A DNA stretch of 64,000 nucleotides from Lewinellaceae bacterium (GTDB lineage: Bacteria; Bacteroidota; Bacteroidia; Chitinophagales; Saprospiraceae): positions 20,315 to 84,314 of the forward strand of contig JACJXV010000012.1 in NCBI GenBank assembly GCA_020636445.1, read 5' to 3'. Position 1 is the first letter of the stretch; each line of letters opens with the position of its first letter. Of the stretch, positions 8,198 through 16,560 are shown in pieces. The position numbers were made by a program, and so were the translations under genes. Under the pieces are notes generated by a model. That model did not search any database. It was not told where the DNA came from and was given only the letters and a program-made list of their open reading frames with translations.

Positions 8198-9100
8198 TTA
8201 CCCTGCTGTCCGGTCCAGAAGCTTTAGCAAGGAATCCCGGAGTAAGGCCGTTCGGGTTACCAGTAAGTCATGTTTGCGCCCGGGGATCAGACGCAGTTCG
8301 ACGGAAGCGGCCCCGGTAAGCCGTTGGTAGGCATACTGGGCATTTTCCGGGAAAATCAGGCGGTCAGCATCTCCCTGCAACACGATGCAATGACTCCGGA
8401 TATTTGACCAATGGGCTGCCATGGCGGTCAGTTGGGCAGGGTGCGACAATTTTTCCGCATTGGCCACGTGTAAAGAGCCGGGCACTAACCAGCTCAAACT
8501 CCAGTGGCTGGTAGGGTAGGAGATCCAGTAGGTCGTTTCAGCACCTGGTTTTAGCGAAGCTGATTGCAGTAGCAGTCCATCCACCAGCTCGGGATAATCC
8601 ATGGCCAGGCGGGCGGCCACCGTGCCGCCATAAGATGATCCGTGCACTATGATGCGGCGGTGCGTTTTTCGCTTTTCCTGGAGGATTTGCGCAATCAGTT
8701 CTGCCTGTTTGGCTACACTGATCTCCGGATTGCCATAGTCGGAAAAGCCATACCCAGGCCGGTCAACAGCTAATAGCTTGGCATTGGCCAGTAACGTGCT
8801 ATCAGTTAACAGTGGTTTCCAAAAGGCAGAGGAAGCAGGCGCTCCATGGATGAAAACAATCAGGGGCAGATCGTCGCTGCCCAATTCCACGTAGCGCATT
8901 GGCCGACCCTGTATGTCAAGGTGATGGGACATTAGTTCGTACCCGAATGCATTTTTCAGGTGGGACGTGAACAACTGATCACCCCAACGCATGGTGGAGG
9001 TGTCATAAACAAAAAATAAAGCGCCAAATGCAGCTACCGAAGCATAATAAAAGCGCTTGCGGCGCAACCAGGCCAGGAGATACTGTTTGAAAAGGTGCAT
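8198..9100 (-). CDS. Alpha/beta hydrolase, membrane-anchored
   Basis: Alpha/beta-hydrolase fold protein of about 300 residues from the ATG at 9100; a TTG six codons further upstream is less likely. An N-terminal helix (FYYASVAAFGALFFVYD) suggests membrane attachment. The oxyanion segment is FIHGAPASSAFW, the nucleophile elbow GSSYGG, the acid VLQGDADRLIFP and the catalytic His PGRKHD. All triad residues are visible. The substrate cannot be read from sequence; esterase or lipase-like activity is plausible. Confidence 0.88.
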   Translation of the reverse strand: MHLFKQYLLAWLRRKRFYYASVAAFGALFFVYDTSTMRWGDQLFTSHLKNAFGYELMSHHLDIQGRPMRYVELGSDDLPLIVFIHGAPASSAFWKPLLTDSTLLANAKLLAVDRPGYGFSDYGNPEISVAKQAELIAQILQEKRKTHRRIIVHGSSYGGTVAARLAMDYPELVDGLLLQSASLKPGAETTYWISYPTSHWSLSWLVPGSLHVANAEKLSHPAQLTAMAAHWSNIRSHCIVLQGDADRLIFPENAQYAYQRLTGAASVELRLIPGRKHDLLVTRTALLRDSLLKLLDRTAG

Positions 9101-9341
9101 ACCACTACCATTGATCAATCTTCATACAACAACATGATTACCATTCTCATTTAGATGCTTAACGTTGCGTAAGAAGGGTGTTTACTACTGAACAAGGATA
9201 TCCCCTATTTGGTTTCAGGAGCTTTATTTGTGTTCGCTTTTTGAGAAGTACCGCAATTACCAACGCGCCAAAATTCAGTCTTCCCGGAGGAAGAAACGAA
9301 AGGGTTACTGGGGTAGACTGGTTTGATGTTGTAAAATCCGC

Positions 9342-9349
9342 TACTTTTA
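9342..9349 (+). promoter_or_regulatory. Probable -7 box TACTTTTA
   Basis: One mismatch from TAnnTTTG, with TTTG 16 bp upstream (9322-9325). It would drive the 222-aa gene at 9374 with a leader of about 18-20 nt. Confidence 0.4.
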
Positions 9350-9373
9350 TACGGTAAAGCATATCCGTTATTC

Positions 9374-10042
9374 ATGACAGATTTTACGAAACCTATTCTG
9401 GAGCGAGTGCTCGAATTCGCCGACGACGCTGGGGACTTATTTACCGGAAATGAGCGGCAACAGGAAATGACCCGATTAGCCAAGGAGGAAGGCTATACCT
9501 ATGAAAAACGATGGTCATTTTCACAGGTGGACAGCACCTTTAAATCCTTACTCCTTTTTCGCAAGAAGCGATGGATCCGGTTCCGGCATGTCCTTACTCG
9601 CCAGGCACCCGAGTTGGGAGGTTCCCTCCATATTTTTGATATCCATTTGAATGCGGATTCCGGGAGTAGTCAGCTGACGGTGGTGCTTTTGCGTTCGTCG
9701 TGGTTGAAATTACCGTTGTTTCGCCTGCGCCCGCGCAACACCTGGAAGAAAGTGACTACGCTCTTCTCCTCCCGGGTGGAGGAGCAAGTATTCTCGCCGC
9801 TAATCGCGCGGGATTTTGCCCTGGATGGCGATACGCCTGAGCAATTGGAACCCTACGTTACAGCTACATTGGAAAAGCTGCTGCGCGATAACCCCAGCCT
9901 GGCGATGGAAGGTGTCGACGGATACTTGATGCTCTACCTCGGCAAAAAGATACGCGCAACGAAGGACATCCCGCAGCTTGTAGCCCTGTCAGATCAGATT
10001 GCCCGCATTTTCCTGTTCGATCTTTCTAATGATTTGGTTTAG
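9374..10042 (+). CDS. Hypothetical protein, 222 aa
   Basis: No family recognised. It is predicted to be cytoplasmic, with no signal peptide or membrane helix. It is rich in charged residues and has a basic aromatic stretch (FRKKRWIRFRHVLTR) and a helical C-terminal part. The ATG is preceded by a plausible promoter, the reading frame fills the space between two minus-strand genes, and codon use resembles the neighbours, so the gene looks real. It converges with the DUF5916 gene across a heptad-repeat hairpin. Confidence 0.75.
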   Translation: MTDFTKPILERVLEFADDAGDLFTGNERQQEMTRLAKEEGYTYEKRWSFSQVDSTFKSLLLFRKKRWIRFRHVLTRQAPELGGSLHIFDIHLNADSGSSQLTVVLLRSSWLKLPLFRLRPRNTWKKVTTLFSSRVEEQVFSPLIARDFALDGDTPEQLEPYVTATLEKLLRDNPSLAMEGVDGYLMLYLGKKIRATKDIPQLVALSDQIARIFLFDLSNDLV

Positions 10043-10043
10043 G

Positions 10044-10099
10044 TTGGAAACTGGAAATCAGATTTCCAATTTCCAACCGCCGGAGGCGGACAAGTTTCC
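10044..10099. repeat. Heptad-repeat hairpin plus CCGCC palindrome between convergent genes
   Basis: GGTTGGAAACTGGAAAT and ATTTCCAATTTCCAACC form a 17-bp stem (one wobble pair) with a 3-nt loop; both arms are built from 7-bp units. It is followed by the palindrome CCGCCGGAGGCGG (10077-10089) and the motif ACAAGTTTCC. It probably serves both convergent genes as a terminator. Confidence 0.65.
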
Positions 10100-10104
10100 A
10101 ATTT

Positions 10105-12342
10105 CTATTTAATCACATCAAACACCCGGGTGTATTTCAGGGTGAGACTGCGGTTATTCACCTGGCCATTGCCGCGGATTTCGTTAAAAACGAGGAACAG
10201 ACCTGTGTTGGCCTGTTGTAACCAGCCGAAACGGATATTGGCCGACCATATATCGGCAACATTGTTATACTGAATTAAGCTTTGGGTAAAAATGCGCGGA
10301 GTGAATGAATAGGCTAAGCGTGCCCGCAGGATAGTAGCAGTAAAATCACCTCCCGGCAAGCTGATATCATTGTTGTTAATGGTGAATTCGGAATTGAAGC
10401 GATCGCCCAAACGCACGTACATGGTAACGTTGTTGGCCAGGCGGGTTCCGCCGAAGAAACCGCCCAGTACGTGGCGGGTACTAAAGGAAATCACCTTGCT
10501 CTGGTTCGTCAAAATGACAAATTGGCCTTCGCGGTGTTCGTAGGTGCCAGCGGGTACCATGACCCCAGGGGAGATTTCAAAGGCTTCGGCAACTCCTTCT
10601 GTGGTGAAATTGATTCCGGTATGAACTTCGAAGCCACTCTGAAATTCCCAGTGGTTGTCGACGTGCAGGAAGCTGGTTTGGAGGAACCCGTCAAAATTAC
10701 GGTAGCTGCGATAACTTACGTGTGGCCGCAGTTCGAGTAAGCCAAATTTCCCATTGGGGCGAATCCGCTGGAGGACCAGAAATTCCGGTTTGCGGAAGGT
10801 ATTGCGCAGCAAGAAGCCCGTTTCCGGGTTAAATCCTTCGCCCACCTCTGTATATGCCAGGTTCACTTCCAGACCATTCCATTGGTAATTGGTTTGTAAT
10901 TTAAATGCTTGGTCCTGATCGGTAATTCCCGGGGTAGCTGTTTTAGCGTAAAACCCAGAAATTTGAGCTTTTTTACCTATTCCCAGACGGCCATCAACGG
11001 CCATGGTGCGGTTGTAATTATCTTCCTGGTCACCCCCTGTTCCCTGCCGGTTGACAAAGATGCCTCCAATGGCTGAACGGGGAGCAAATTCATGGCTAAC
11101 CCGGACGGCGGAAAAGTTATTGGGATCAACACCCGCATCGGAAACACCCTCCGTGAACATACTCAAAAAGCCAACATTGGTATGGTTGAGACGCCCGGAG
11201 AGCCGGGCACCGCCCACGATCGGCACAATGCGACCACCAGCGCCGATGCCAATGCGGCGGCTGAAAAAGAGGTCGACCTCACCCGGGCTACCAACACTGA
11301 ACAGGCCGGCATTCTCCAGAAAGAAAGGCCGTTTTTCCGGAAAAAACAGATTGAACCGGTCGAGGTTGATTTGCTGATCATCCACCTCCACCTGAGCAAA
11401 ATCCGTGTTGTAGGTAAGGTCAAGGGTGAGCGCCGGGGTGATGCTGTATTTGACATCGGTACCTACTTCGGTTGCTAAGTTGGATTTCGAGTCAGGGTTC
11501 TGGAAATTGCGGGAGATTTGCCCCAATGCATAGGGAATCACCTTGAGGTTCCCCTGGTTGGTCAGGTTCAGGTTGGTGAGGGTACCGGCCAGGGAAAGAC
11601 GGTTCAGGTCAAACTGGATGGGCAATAAGGCCCAGTAATTGATTTCGTTGGTCTTGCGGATATTGCGCTGGAAGTTGATCCCCCAGATTTGATTCTGGCC
11701 GGAGGTGAAGCGCAGTGTCCGGAGTGGAATTGCAAACTCAGCACTCCAGCCGAATTCGCCCACATGCGATTTCACTTCCCAGGAAGCATCCCAATTGACG
11801 TTTACCCCACCAATTTGTCCCCCTTGGTTGCGGTTTGGGTTGTTATTACCCTGGCCTTCATTATTGATTTGCGCGTCGTATTCCACACCTTGGGAATTGG
11901 TGCCGAATACAAAACCATTCTGGCCATCATGATAGGTGTCCAGGATGAAGAGGAAGCTATCGGTATTGTCTAACGCTGCATCCCGCCGGGCATCCGAAAT
12001 GACCAAACTTCCGGGTTTGGCATCATAACAAACTACTGAAAGCAGAAACATTTCGGCAGTGTAGGCAATCCGGATTTCCGTTTTCTCCGAGCCAGGCTGG
12101 CCGTAGCGGGGCTGGAGCTGCCACATATCCGTTAGCGGGGTGATCGACTGCCATACCGGATCTTCCAGCACTTCTCCATCAATGACGGGAAGAGCCTCTA
12201 CGGCAGTAGCGGCGGCGCTGGGTCTTTCCAGGTTTTTGGCTTGTACGTTGTAGGAAGTTTGGGCGGGCAAACAGATGGATGCTCCGCAGAACAGTAGTAC
12301 GCATAGGTAGCTACTGCGCGTGTTAGGTAGTAGTTGCTTCAT
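10105..12342 (-). CDS. DUF5916 / carbohydrate-binding family 9-like outer-membrane protein
   Basis: 745 residues with a signal peptide ending near residue 28 (LPAQ). The N-terminal third (about 45-230) is a CBM9-like domain (LPVIDGEVLEDPVWQ, IRIAYTAEMFLLSVVCYD, DSFLFILDTYHDGQNGFVFGTN). The remainder is DUF5916 and looks like an outer-membrane barrel with many alternating strands (QTNYQWNGLEVNLAYTEVGEGF, ending in YTRVFDVIK). Such proteins are common in Bacteroidota; the substrate is unknown, and the CBM9-like part does not prove sugar binding. Transcribed alone on the minus strand. Confidence 0.88.
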   Translation of the reverse strand: MKQLLPNTRSSYLCVLLFCGASICLPAQTSYNVQAKNLERPSAAATAVEALPVIDGEVLEDPVWQSITPLTDMWQLQPRYGQPGSEKTEIRIAYTAEMFLLSVVCYDAKPGSLVISDARRDAALDNTDSFLFILDTYHDGQNGFVFGTNSQGVEYDAQINNEGQGNNNPNRNQGGQIGGVNVNWDASWEVKSHVGEFGWSAEFAIPLRTLRFTSGQNQIWGINFQRNIRKTNEINYWALLPIQFDLNRLSLAGTLTNLNLTNQGNLKVIPYALGQISRNFQNPDSKSNLATEVGTDVKYSITPALTLDLTYNTDFAQVEVDDQQINLDRFNLFFPEKRPFFLENAGLFSVGSPGEVDLFFSRRIGIGAGGRIVPIVGGARLSGRLNHTNVGFLSMFTEGVSDAGVDPNNFSAVRVSHEFAPRSAIGGIFVNRQGTGGDQEDNYNRTMAVDGRLGIGKKAQISGFYAKTATPGITDQDQAFKLQTNYQWNGLEVNLAYTEVGEGFNPETGFLLRNTFRKPEFLVLQRIRPNGKFGLLELRPHVSYRSYRNFDGFLQTSFLHVDNHWEFQSGFEVHTGINFTTEGVAEAFEISPGVMVPAGTYEHREGQFVILTNQSKVISFSTRHVLGGFFGGTRLANNVTMYVRLGDRFNSEFTINNNDISLPGGDFTATILRARLAYSFTPRIFTQSLIQYNNVADIWSANIRFGWLQQANTGLFLVFNEIRGNGQVNNRSLTLKYTRVFDVIK

Positions 12343-12424
12343 CGTTTTGGTTCGTGTTCCTCGTCAAACTAAGTGTAAACAGGTTGGGAAGTTACGGATT
12401 TCCAAAAAATATTAACGAGGAAAC

Positions 12425-13063
12425 TTACAGCTGAAAACTCAATCCACCTCCCAGGATCAAGGTATGGATCCCTCCATTAGGTACCTTTAGGCCACCATTA
12501 CTCATGTGCCGGAAACCCAGGCGCGCGTCAAAATATATGCCGGGCCTTATCTGGTACTCAATACCGGTAAAAATGCTCTCAGTAAAAATAAAGCCTTTTG
12601 CTTGGCGTTCGAGGCCATCGGTAATGTAATGCGGCCCAACTTTTCCCTGTAGGTAGTAGCTCAGCCGGTAAGGGGTTGTTCTGCGGAAGATGGCACCGAG
12701 ACCCAGGCCGAATTCAGTTGCCTGCGTTTTCGTCGGCGCCCAACGATTGTAAAGAAATTTGGCCTGGTTAATTTGCGGTTGGGCCGTAAATGCCCACGAC
12801 CAGCGCCGCCCCTGGCGGAAGGTGTAGGCATACTGCAATTGCCAGACCTGGACCTGATACCAATAACTGACGCGTAGGCCTCCTTGACCACCGTAGCCGG
12901 AAAACAACCCCAAGCGGTGCTGCTTAATTGGCATGGGAGAAGTGTGCTGTGCCACTGAAAGGGTATTTACACCCCAAAACAGTATGCAACATATCAGGAG
13001 GCGGGCTAAACTGTTTTGAGGTGTAAATGAAAGGTAGTAAATCCGGAATCGCCAAAAGGTCAT
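12425..13063 (-). CDS. PagL-like acyloxyacyl hydrolase / lipid A 3-O-deacylase family protein
   Basis: 212 residues with a signal sequence and a series of beta strands typical of a small outer-membrane barrel. Near the C-terminus the segment FRHMSNGGLKVPNGGIHTLILGGG matches the PagL active-site region, in which an H-x-S pair is catalytic. It may remodel lipid A or act on acyl lipids at the outer membrane; activity is inferred from the motif. Its ATG overlaps the stop of the upstream deacylase gene by 4 bp (ATGA), so the two are translationally coupled. Confidence 0.78.
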   Translation of the reverse strand: MTFWRFRIYYLSFTPQNSLARLLICCILFWGVNTLSVAQHTSPMPIKQHRLGLFSGYGGQGGLRVSYWYQVQVWQLQYAYTFRQGRRWSWAFTAQPQINQAKFLYNRWAPTKTQATEFGLGLGAIFRRTTPYRLSYYLQGKVGPHYITDGLERQAKGFIFTESIFTGIEYQIRPGIYFDARLGFRHMSNGGLKVPNGGIHTLILGGGLSFQL

Positions 13064-14010
13064 ACACCTAATGCCAGTAGGGGGTCGCCGGTGGTGATAG
13101 CCAGAGAGGTGACCACATAAAGCACGACCCCTGTTTGTTCAGCAAAATATTCCCGCTGGGTATGGCCGAAGAAATCCCGGATTTCACCAACCTTTTCACC
13201 TGCCCGAACAATATCGGTCAGCGTCACGCTGGGATACCAGCAACCTTCCTCCTGCGCCTGGATGACGAGCATTTTCTCCAGGTCCGTCACGGTACGGGGC
13301 GGGGGAGCCCCTCCGGGAAGTACCTCCAGGTGTTGCAGTAGCCGCTTGACGGCGTGGGTATAATCGGTGACTTCCTGTTCGGACCAGCGGCCGCATTGGC
13401 CCAGTTCCGCCAATAGCCCGGGAACTCCTGCCATTGCGGCCCCGCCGATGGAACCGGTTTCCGAAACAGAACCCACAATGTAAGGGAAGCCCATGGCCGT
13501 AGCCGCCGCCTTGGATTCAGCGGTAACCTCCGGTCCTCCTAGGTGAGAATAAATCACAAAAGGAACCAGCGCTTCATGAATATCTCCGCCGTGAAGGTCA
13601 ATAAAGAAATCAGCATTCTTTTGCAGCTGATGGACGGCATAGGCAATGCGCTCACTTACCGTACCCAGGGCCTTGCCGGGGAAAACGCGGTTGAGGTTTT
13701 TACCATCGTAAGGACCATAATACTGCAGTTTAGCCAGGAAGGCTGGCGGATTAACCGGGTGGATAATTACCAGGGTGCCCTCAATGTCTTCAGGGCGCAG
13801 TTCCTTGGCCAGGCGGATGGCGGTTTCGATACAGGGATATTCGCCGCCGTGAACACCACCGGTAAGCAGAATATTCTTACCCGGTTTGGGCCCAACGATA
13901 ACCGTTACCGGCATTTGCACCGGGGTGCCCGGAACCGTAAGATAACCTTGAGATTTCGTACCGCGGTGGGCGGTAAGGCCGTGTTCGGCCAGCAATGCAG
14001 GAAGTGACAT
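13060..14010 (-). CDS. Succinylglutamate desuccinylase/aspartoacylase family zinc deacylase
   Basis: 316-residue M14-like zinc carboxypeptidase-fold deacylase. Zinc ligands are visible as HGGE (His54, Glu57) and a later His in FIDLHGGDIHE. KNLNRVFPG is the substrate-carboxylate binding segment and GLLAELGQ is consistent with the catalytic Glu region. The C-terminal part (LVIQAQEEGCWYP onward) is a small beta domain. It probably removes an acyl group from an amino-acid derivative; the substrate is not determined. It overlaps the PagL-like gene by 4 bp in a two-gene operon. Confidence 0.9.
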   Translation of the reverse strand: MSLPALLAEHGLTAHRGTKSQGYLTVPGTPVQMPVTVIVGPKPGKNILLTGGVHGGEYPCIETAIRLAKELRPEDIEGTLVIIHPVNPPAFLAKLQYYGPYDGKNLNRVFPGKALGTVSERIAYAVHQLQKNADFFIDLHGGDIHEALVPFVIYSHLGGPEVTAESKAAATAMGFPYIVGSVSETGSIGGAAMAGVPGLLAELGQCGRWSEQEVTDYTHAVKRLLQHLEVLPGGAPPPRTVTDLEKMLVIQAQEEGCWYPSVTLTDIVRAGEKVGEIRDFFGHTQREYFAEQTGVVLYVVTSLAITTGDPLLALGV

Positions 14011-14103
14011 AAGTAGTAGTTTTGCTTAGCTCAGTTACAAACTTAAGCAATCCTGTGAAAATTCAACTTATGATTGATGGTTGCAGAATCTCCGGAAAAA
14101 AAG

Positions 14104-14111
14104 TAGATTTG
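14104..14111 (+). promoter_or_regulatory. -7 box TAGATTTG of the tRNA-Arg gene
   Basis: Perfect match to TAnnTTTG, ending 9 bp before the first tRNA base, so transcription should start just ahead of the mature 5' end. Confidence 0.65.
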
Positions 14112-14120
14112 CACCGCTTT

Positions 14121-14194
14121 GGTCCCGTAGCTCAGCTGGATAGAGCAACTGACTTCTAATCAGTAGGTCACAGGTTCGAATCCTGTCGGGATCA
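14121..14194 (+). tRNA. tRNA-Arg (anticodon TCT)
   Basis: 74-nt cloverleaf. The acceptor stem GGTCCCG pairs with CGGGATC (one G-T), followed by discriminator A. The D-arm is CTCAGCTGGATAGAGC. The anticodon stem is ACTGA/TCAGT with loop CTTCTAA and anticodon TCT at 14155-14157, which reads AGA. The T-arm is CAGG TTCGAAT CCTG. CCA is not encoded. It has its own promoter and a strong terminator. Confidence 0.97.
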
Positions 14195-14210
14195 CTAGAG
14201 AAACAACGCA

Positions 14211-14236
14211 ACGGCAGCCCAGAGGGCTGCCGTTTT
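14211..14236 (+). terminator. tRNA terminator hairpin
   Basis: ACGGCAGCCC / GGGCTGCCGT, a perfect 10-bp stem with loop AGA followed by TTT, 16 bp after the tRNA. Confidence 0.85.
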
Positions 14237-14298
14237 CAATATGCCATTACCCAAAAGAAAACCTCAAGTTTTCTTTTGGGTAATGGTGTATTGAAAAC
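14232..14298. repeat. 31-bp inverted repeat with 5-nt loop
   Basis: Arms 14232-14262 and 14268-14298 pair along 31 positions around loop CTCAA. The inner 18 bp are perfect; the two non-Watson-Crick positions in the outer part are G-T wobble pairs, so the structure fits RNA better than DNA. It overlaps the tail of the tRNA terminator and is followed at 14301-14314 by the perfect palindrome GTCGCTTAAGCGAC. Confidence 0.85.
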
Positions 14299-14314
14299 AA
14301 GTCGCTTAAGCGAC

Positions 14315-14652
14315 GCCGTTGGGTAGTTTTTGACCTCGGTTCCCCCCAGGATCACGGGACGTAATCCTGGGCCATCCAGTCATCCTGTGGCTAAAATGAG
14401 GCAAATAAGGGCCGTTGGGTAGTTTTTGACCTCGGCTCCCCCCAGGATCACGGGACGTAATCCTGGGCCATCCAGTCATACCTTGTCTGCAATAGGGCAA
14501 ATAAGGGCCGTTGGGTAGTTTTTGACCTCGGTTCCCCCCAGGATCACGGGACGTAACCCTGGGCTATCCAGTCATACCTTGTCTGCAATAGGGCAAATAA
14601 GGGCCGTTGGGTAGTTTTTGACCTCGGCTCCCCCCAGGATCACGGGACGTAA
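14315..14652. repeat. 96-bp tandem repeat array, 3.5 copies
   Basis: Units start at 14315, 14411, 14507 and 14603 with exact 96-bp spacing; the last is cut short at about 14652. Each begins GCCGTTGGGTAGTTTTTGAC and carries the dyad CCCAGGAT...ATCCTGGG (8-bp arms, 11-nt spacer) in its middle. The middle is well conserved and the 3' third differs between copy 1 and copies 2-3. 96 is divisible by 3, so a 32-residue repeat is open on the minus strand, but the dyad and lack of gene context argue for a DNA or RNA element. Confidence 0.9.
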
Positions 14653-15207
14653 TTCATTGGTAAACATATGAAGGTCTTTCAGCGAGATGATGGCCTCTGG
14701 CATCGATCTTAGGACTGGACTACTGGCGAACACGTCGAAACGATTAAAATGACACGTGGATTAGGCTGGGCAATGGAAGGATTGTTGGCTATGAATCGCA
14801 TGTATCCTGATACCATTTATCTTGACTATGCCGAAAAAATGGCAAAACAACTTGAAGAACGTCAGAACGACGACGGGTCGTGGTCATTTATTTTTGATGA
14901 AGATGCTGAGGAAGTAGGTATTTCCGAGAAGGGTACAGCGCTTTGGAGTCTGTTGTTCTACCAATTGTATGAGGCTACCGGCAAATCAGCTTATTTGCAG
15001 GCAGTCCACAAGGCACTATTGTGGTGTTTGGAAAACCAATATACCGGACCTGATACGGAGGCGATAGGAGGAATAGTGGGCAGTACGCCAGCCTCCATGG
15101 TCGGCATCCGGTAATATTTTCCTGCAAGCTGTGCGTACACGACAGGATTTTTCGGGTTGGCGATTTTAGAAGAACTAAAAATTCAGGATGCGAAAAAGAG
15201 GAATTAA
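14653..15207 (+). pseudogene. Decayed (alpha/alpha)-toroid glycoside hydrolase (GH88/GH105-like) fragment
   Basis: One continuous frame encodes a recognisable toroid-type sequence interrupted by two in-frame stops: TAG at 14710-14712 (after FQRDDGLWHRS) and TAA at 15112-15114 (after TPASMVGIR). Sequence after each stop continues the same fold (DWTTGEHVET..., then YFPASCAYTTGFFGLAILEELK). TRGLGWAMEGLLAMNRMYPD and YLDYAEKMAKQLEERQ resemble GH88/GH105 unsaturated uronyl hydrolases. The 5' end is lost at the border of the 96-bp array, and about 185 codons remain. Either a relic of polysaccharide use or another alpha/alpha-toroid enzyme; the family is less certain than the decay. Confidence 0.7.
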
Positions 15208-15233
15208 TTTCTGTTAAAGCTGCGGCTGGATCT

Positions 15234-16048
15234 TTAATGTTCGATCCGCCAAACCTTAAAGTCTTTATAAATCGATGCTCGGGTGTACATGTGTCGTAAA
15301 CCGATCCTTCCATTATCACAGGCAGGGACATTGGAGGCATCCCAGTGAAGGGTCAACTTATCTCCGGCATCATTTTTGTTCTCTATACGCATTTCTATTT
15401 CATTCCCGTAGCGAACCACTTGAATGTGATAGGTATAAAAGGGTTTAAATAGCCCTGGTTCGAATTTGTCTGGAAGAATTTCACTTCCTGCGATTTTACT
15501 CCGCTCGGCAGGATTATACCTTCGTAATCGGATATAATCGTATTTGGTACCATCTTCATGGGTGTCGAATGCGGAAAAACTGATGTGGTAGGCATTCATA
15601 TTCTGAAAGTAGATCCGCATGCTGGGTACTCTTCTTTTATCGTTCCAGCGGCTAATGTCTTCGGGGAATTCCTGGTCTCCTTTTCCCGTAGCATGGAAAT
15701 ACAGTATGTTTACAAAATTCGTAGCTGTGTCGACTCGGGTATAGTCAAATTCAATTAGCATATTTCCTTGGAAGGTCTCTTTGGTCCATAACACAGCGTG
15801 GCAGGTGTCATTCTGGGGCTCTGGGCCGGCAGCGAAGTACATGCCCATGGGCCCATTGTCAATGCGGGCTTTTTCACCATCCAGGAACCACTTTTGCGTC
15901 CAATCTTGCATGCCACTGTCCTCAAACAACAATTTTTTTTTACCCATTTCACGGAGCTGTCTCCCGTAAAGAGCGCTTGGGATCCACCTGCGCAGGAAAC
16001 CACCAGAATACAGAGGCTTATCTTTAATAGGGTTAACTGACAATGCAT
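15234..16048 (-). pseudogene. DUF1961-type lipoprotein, frameshifted at an A9 tract
   Basis: The ATG at 16048 opens a lipoprotein signal (LLKISLCILVVSC, lipobox VVSC) and runs 35 codons to a homopolymer of nine A on the coding strand (15933-15941). There the frame changes: the downstream frame KLLFEDSGMQDWTQKW...WRIEH (to 15234) is a DUF1961-like beta-sandwich domain. Ten A would join the two frames exactly. The domain fits secreted polysaccharide-associated proteins (DGEKARIDNGPMGMYF, FEFDY-type strands). The state seen is off; it could be a mutation, a sequencing error or a slippage switch. A TTG at 16043 in the domain frame lacks any signal peptide and is not a credible start. Confidence 0.7.
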
Positions 16049-16560
16049 GGTAGTAAGCTAGTTTAGCCTCAAAAATAGTTTAAATAGATTTTGGCAGCAA
16101 ATTGGAGACCACTTCGCTGAATTCCCAACTTCAGCCCCCTTGGTGCTGCCACCCCTCGTAGCCGCTTTATAGCCGAGTAGCTGGGATTTGTTTTTTCCAA
16201 ATCATCCGGCATTGTGTCGAAGCCTTCCCTTGCTTTTTGTGGCTTTGCTTTACGTTAATCCGTGGGGACACCTGGCGTTTTCAACCGGAGCAATTGCCAG
16301 TAAAGGTGTTTTTAGGAAAAAACAAAGCGATAATACAACCTGACATCGTAAAATCATGTTCAGTCCTCGACCAAATCAGTACAGGTATGAAATTATAGGT
16401 AACAATGCTCACTTTAACGAAGCTGAGGTTGCGGATGCTCTCCGCAGCTAGCCCATTCAGCCTGGCAACTTCAACCTGGAATTTCCTTTTTACCCCGCTT
16501 TAGTCGTAACTTACCTGTACGTATTTTTTCCACCCTGCAAACCAGCCTCCGGCTGCACCT
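16049..16560. other. 512-bp intergenic region, no gene recognised
   Basis: No credible coding frame, RNA gene or strong hairpin seen. It separates the divergent DUF1961 and SDR genes, so promoters for both should lie here. TATTTTTTCC at about 16524 is a weak candidate -7 box for the SDR gene. Confidence 0.5.

Noticed and set aside
11051..11478. Overlapping plus-strand open frames of 108 and 128 codons
   Set aside because: Antisense to the well-supported DUF5916 gene; no independent support.
14306..14500. Open frame with a 32-residue repeat on the minus strand in the 96-bp array
   Set aside because: A by-product of a repeat length divisible by three; no ribosome-binding site, and the conserved dyad explains the conservation better.
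14315..14652. CRISPR array
   Set aside because: Units are 96 bp tandem copies without distinct spacers, and no cas gene is present.
14653..15207. Stop-codon recoding in the GH-like gene
   Set aside because: Two different stop codons (TAG and TAA) are present and neighbouring genes use both as normal stops; nonsense mutation is simpler.
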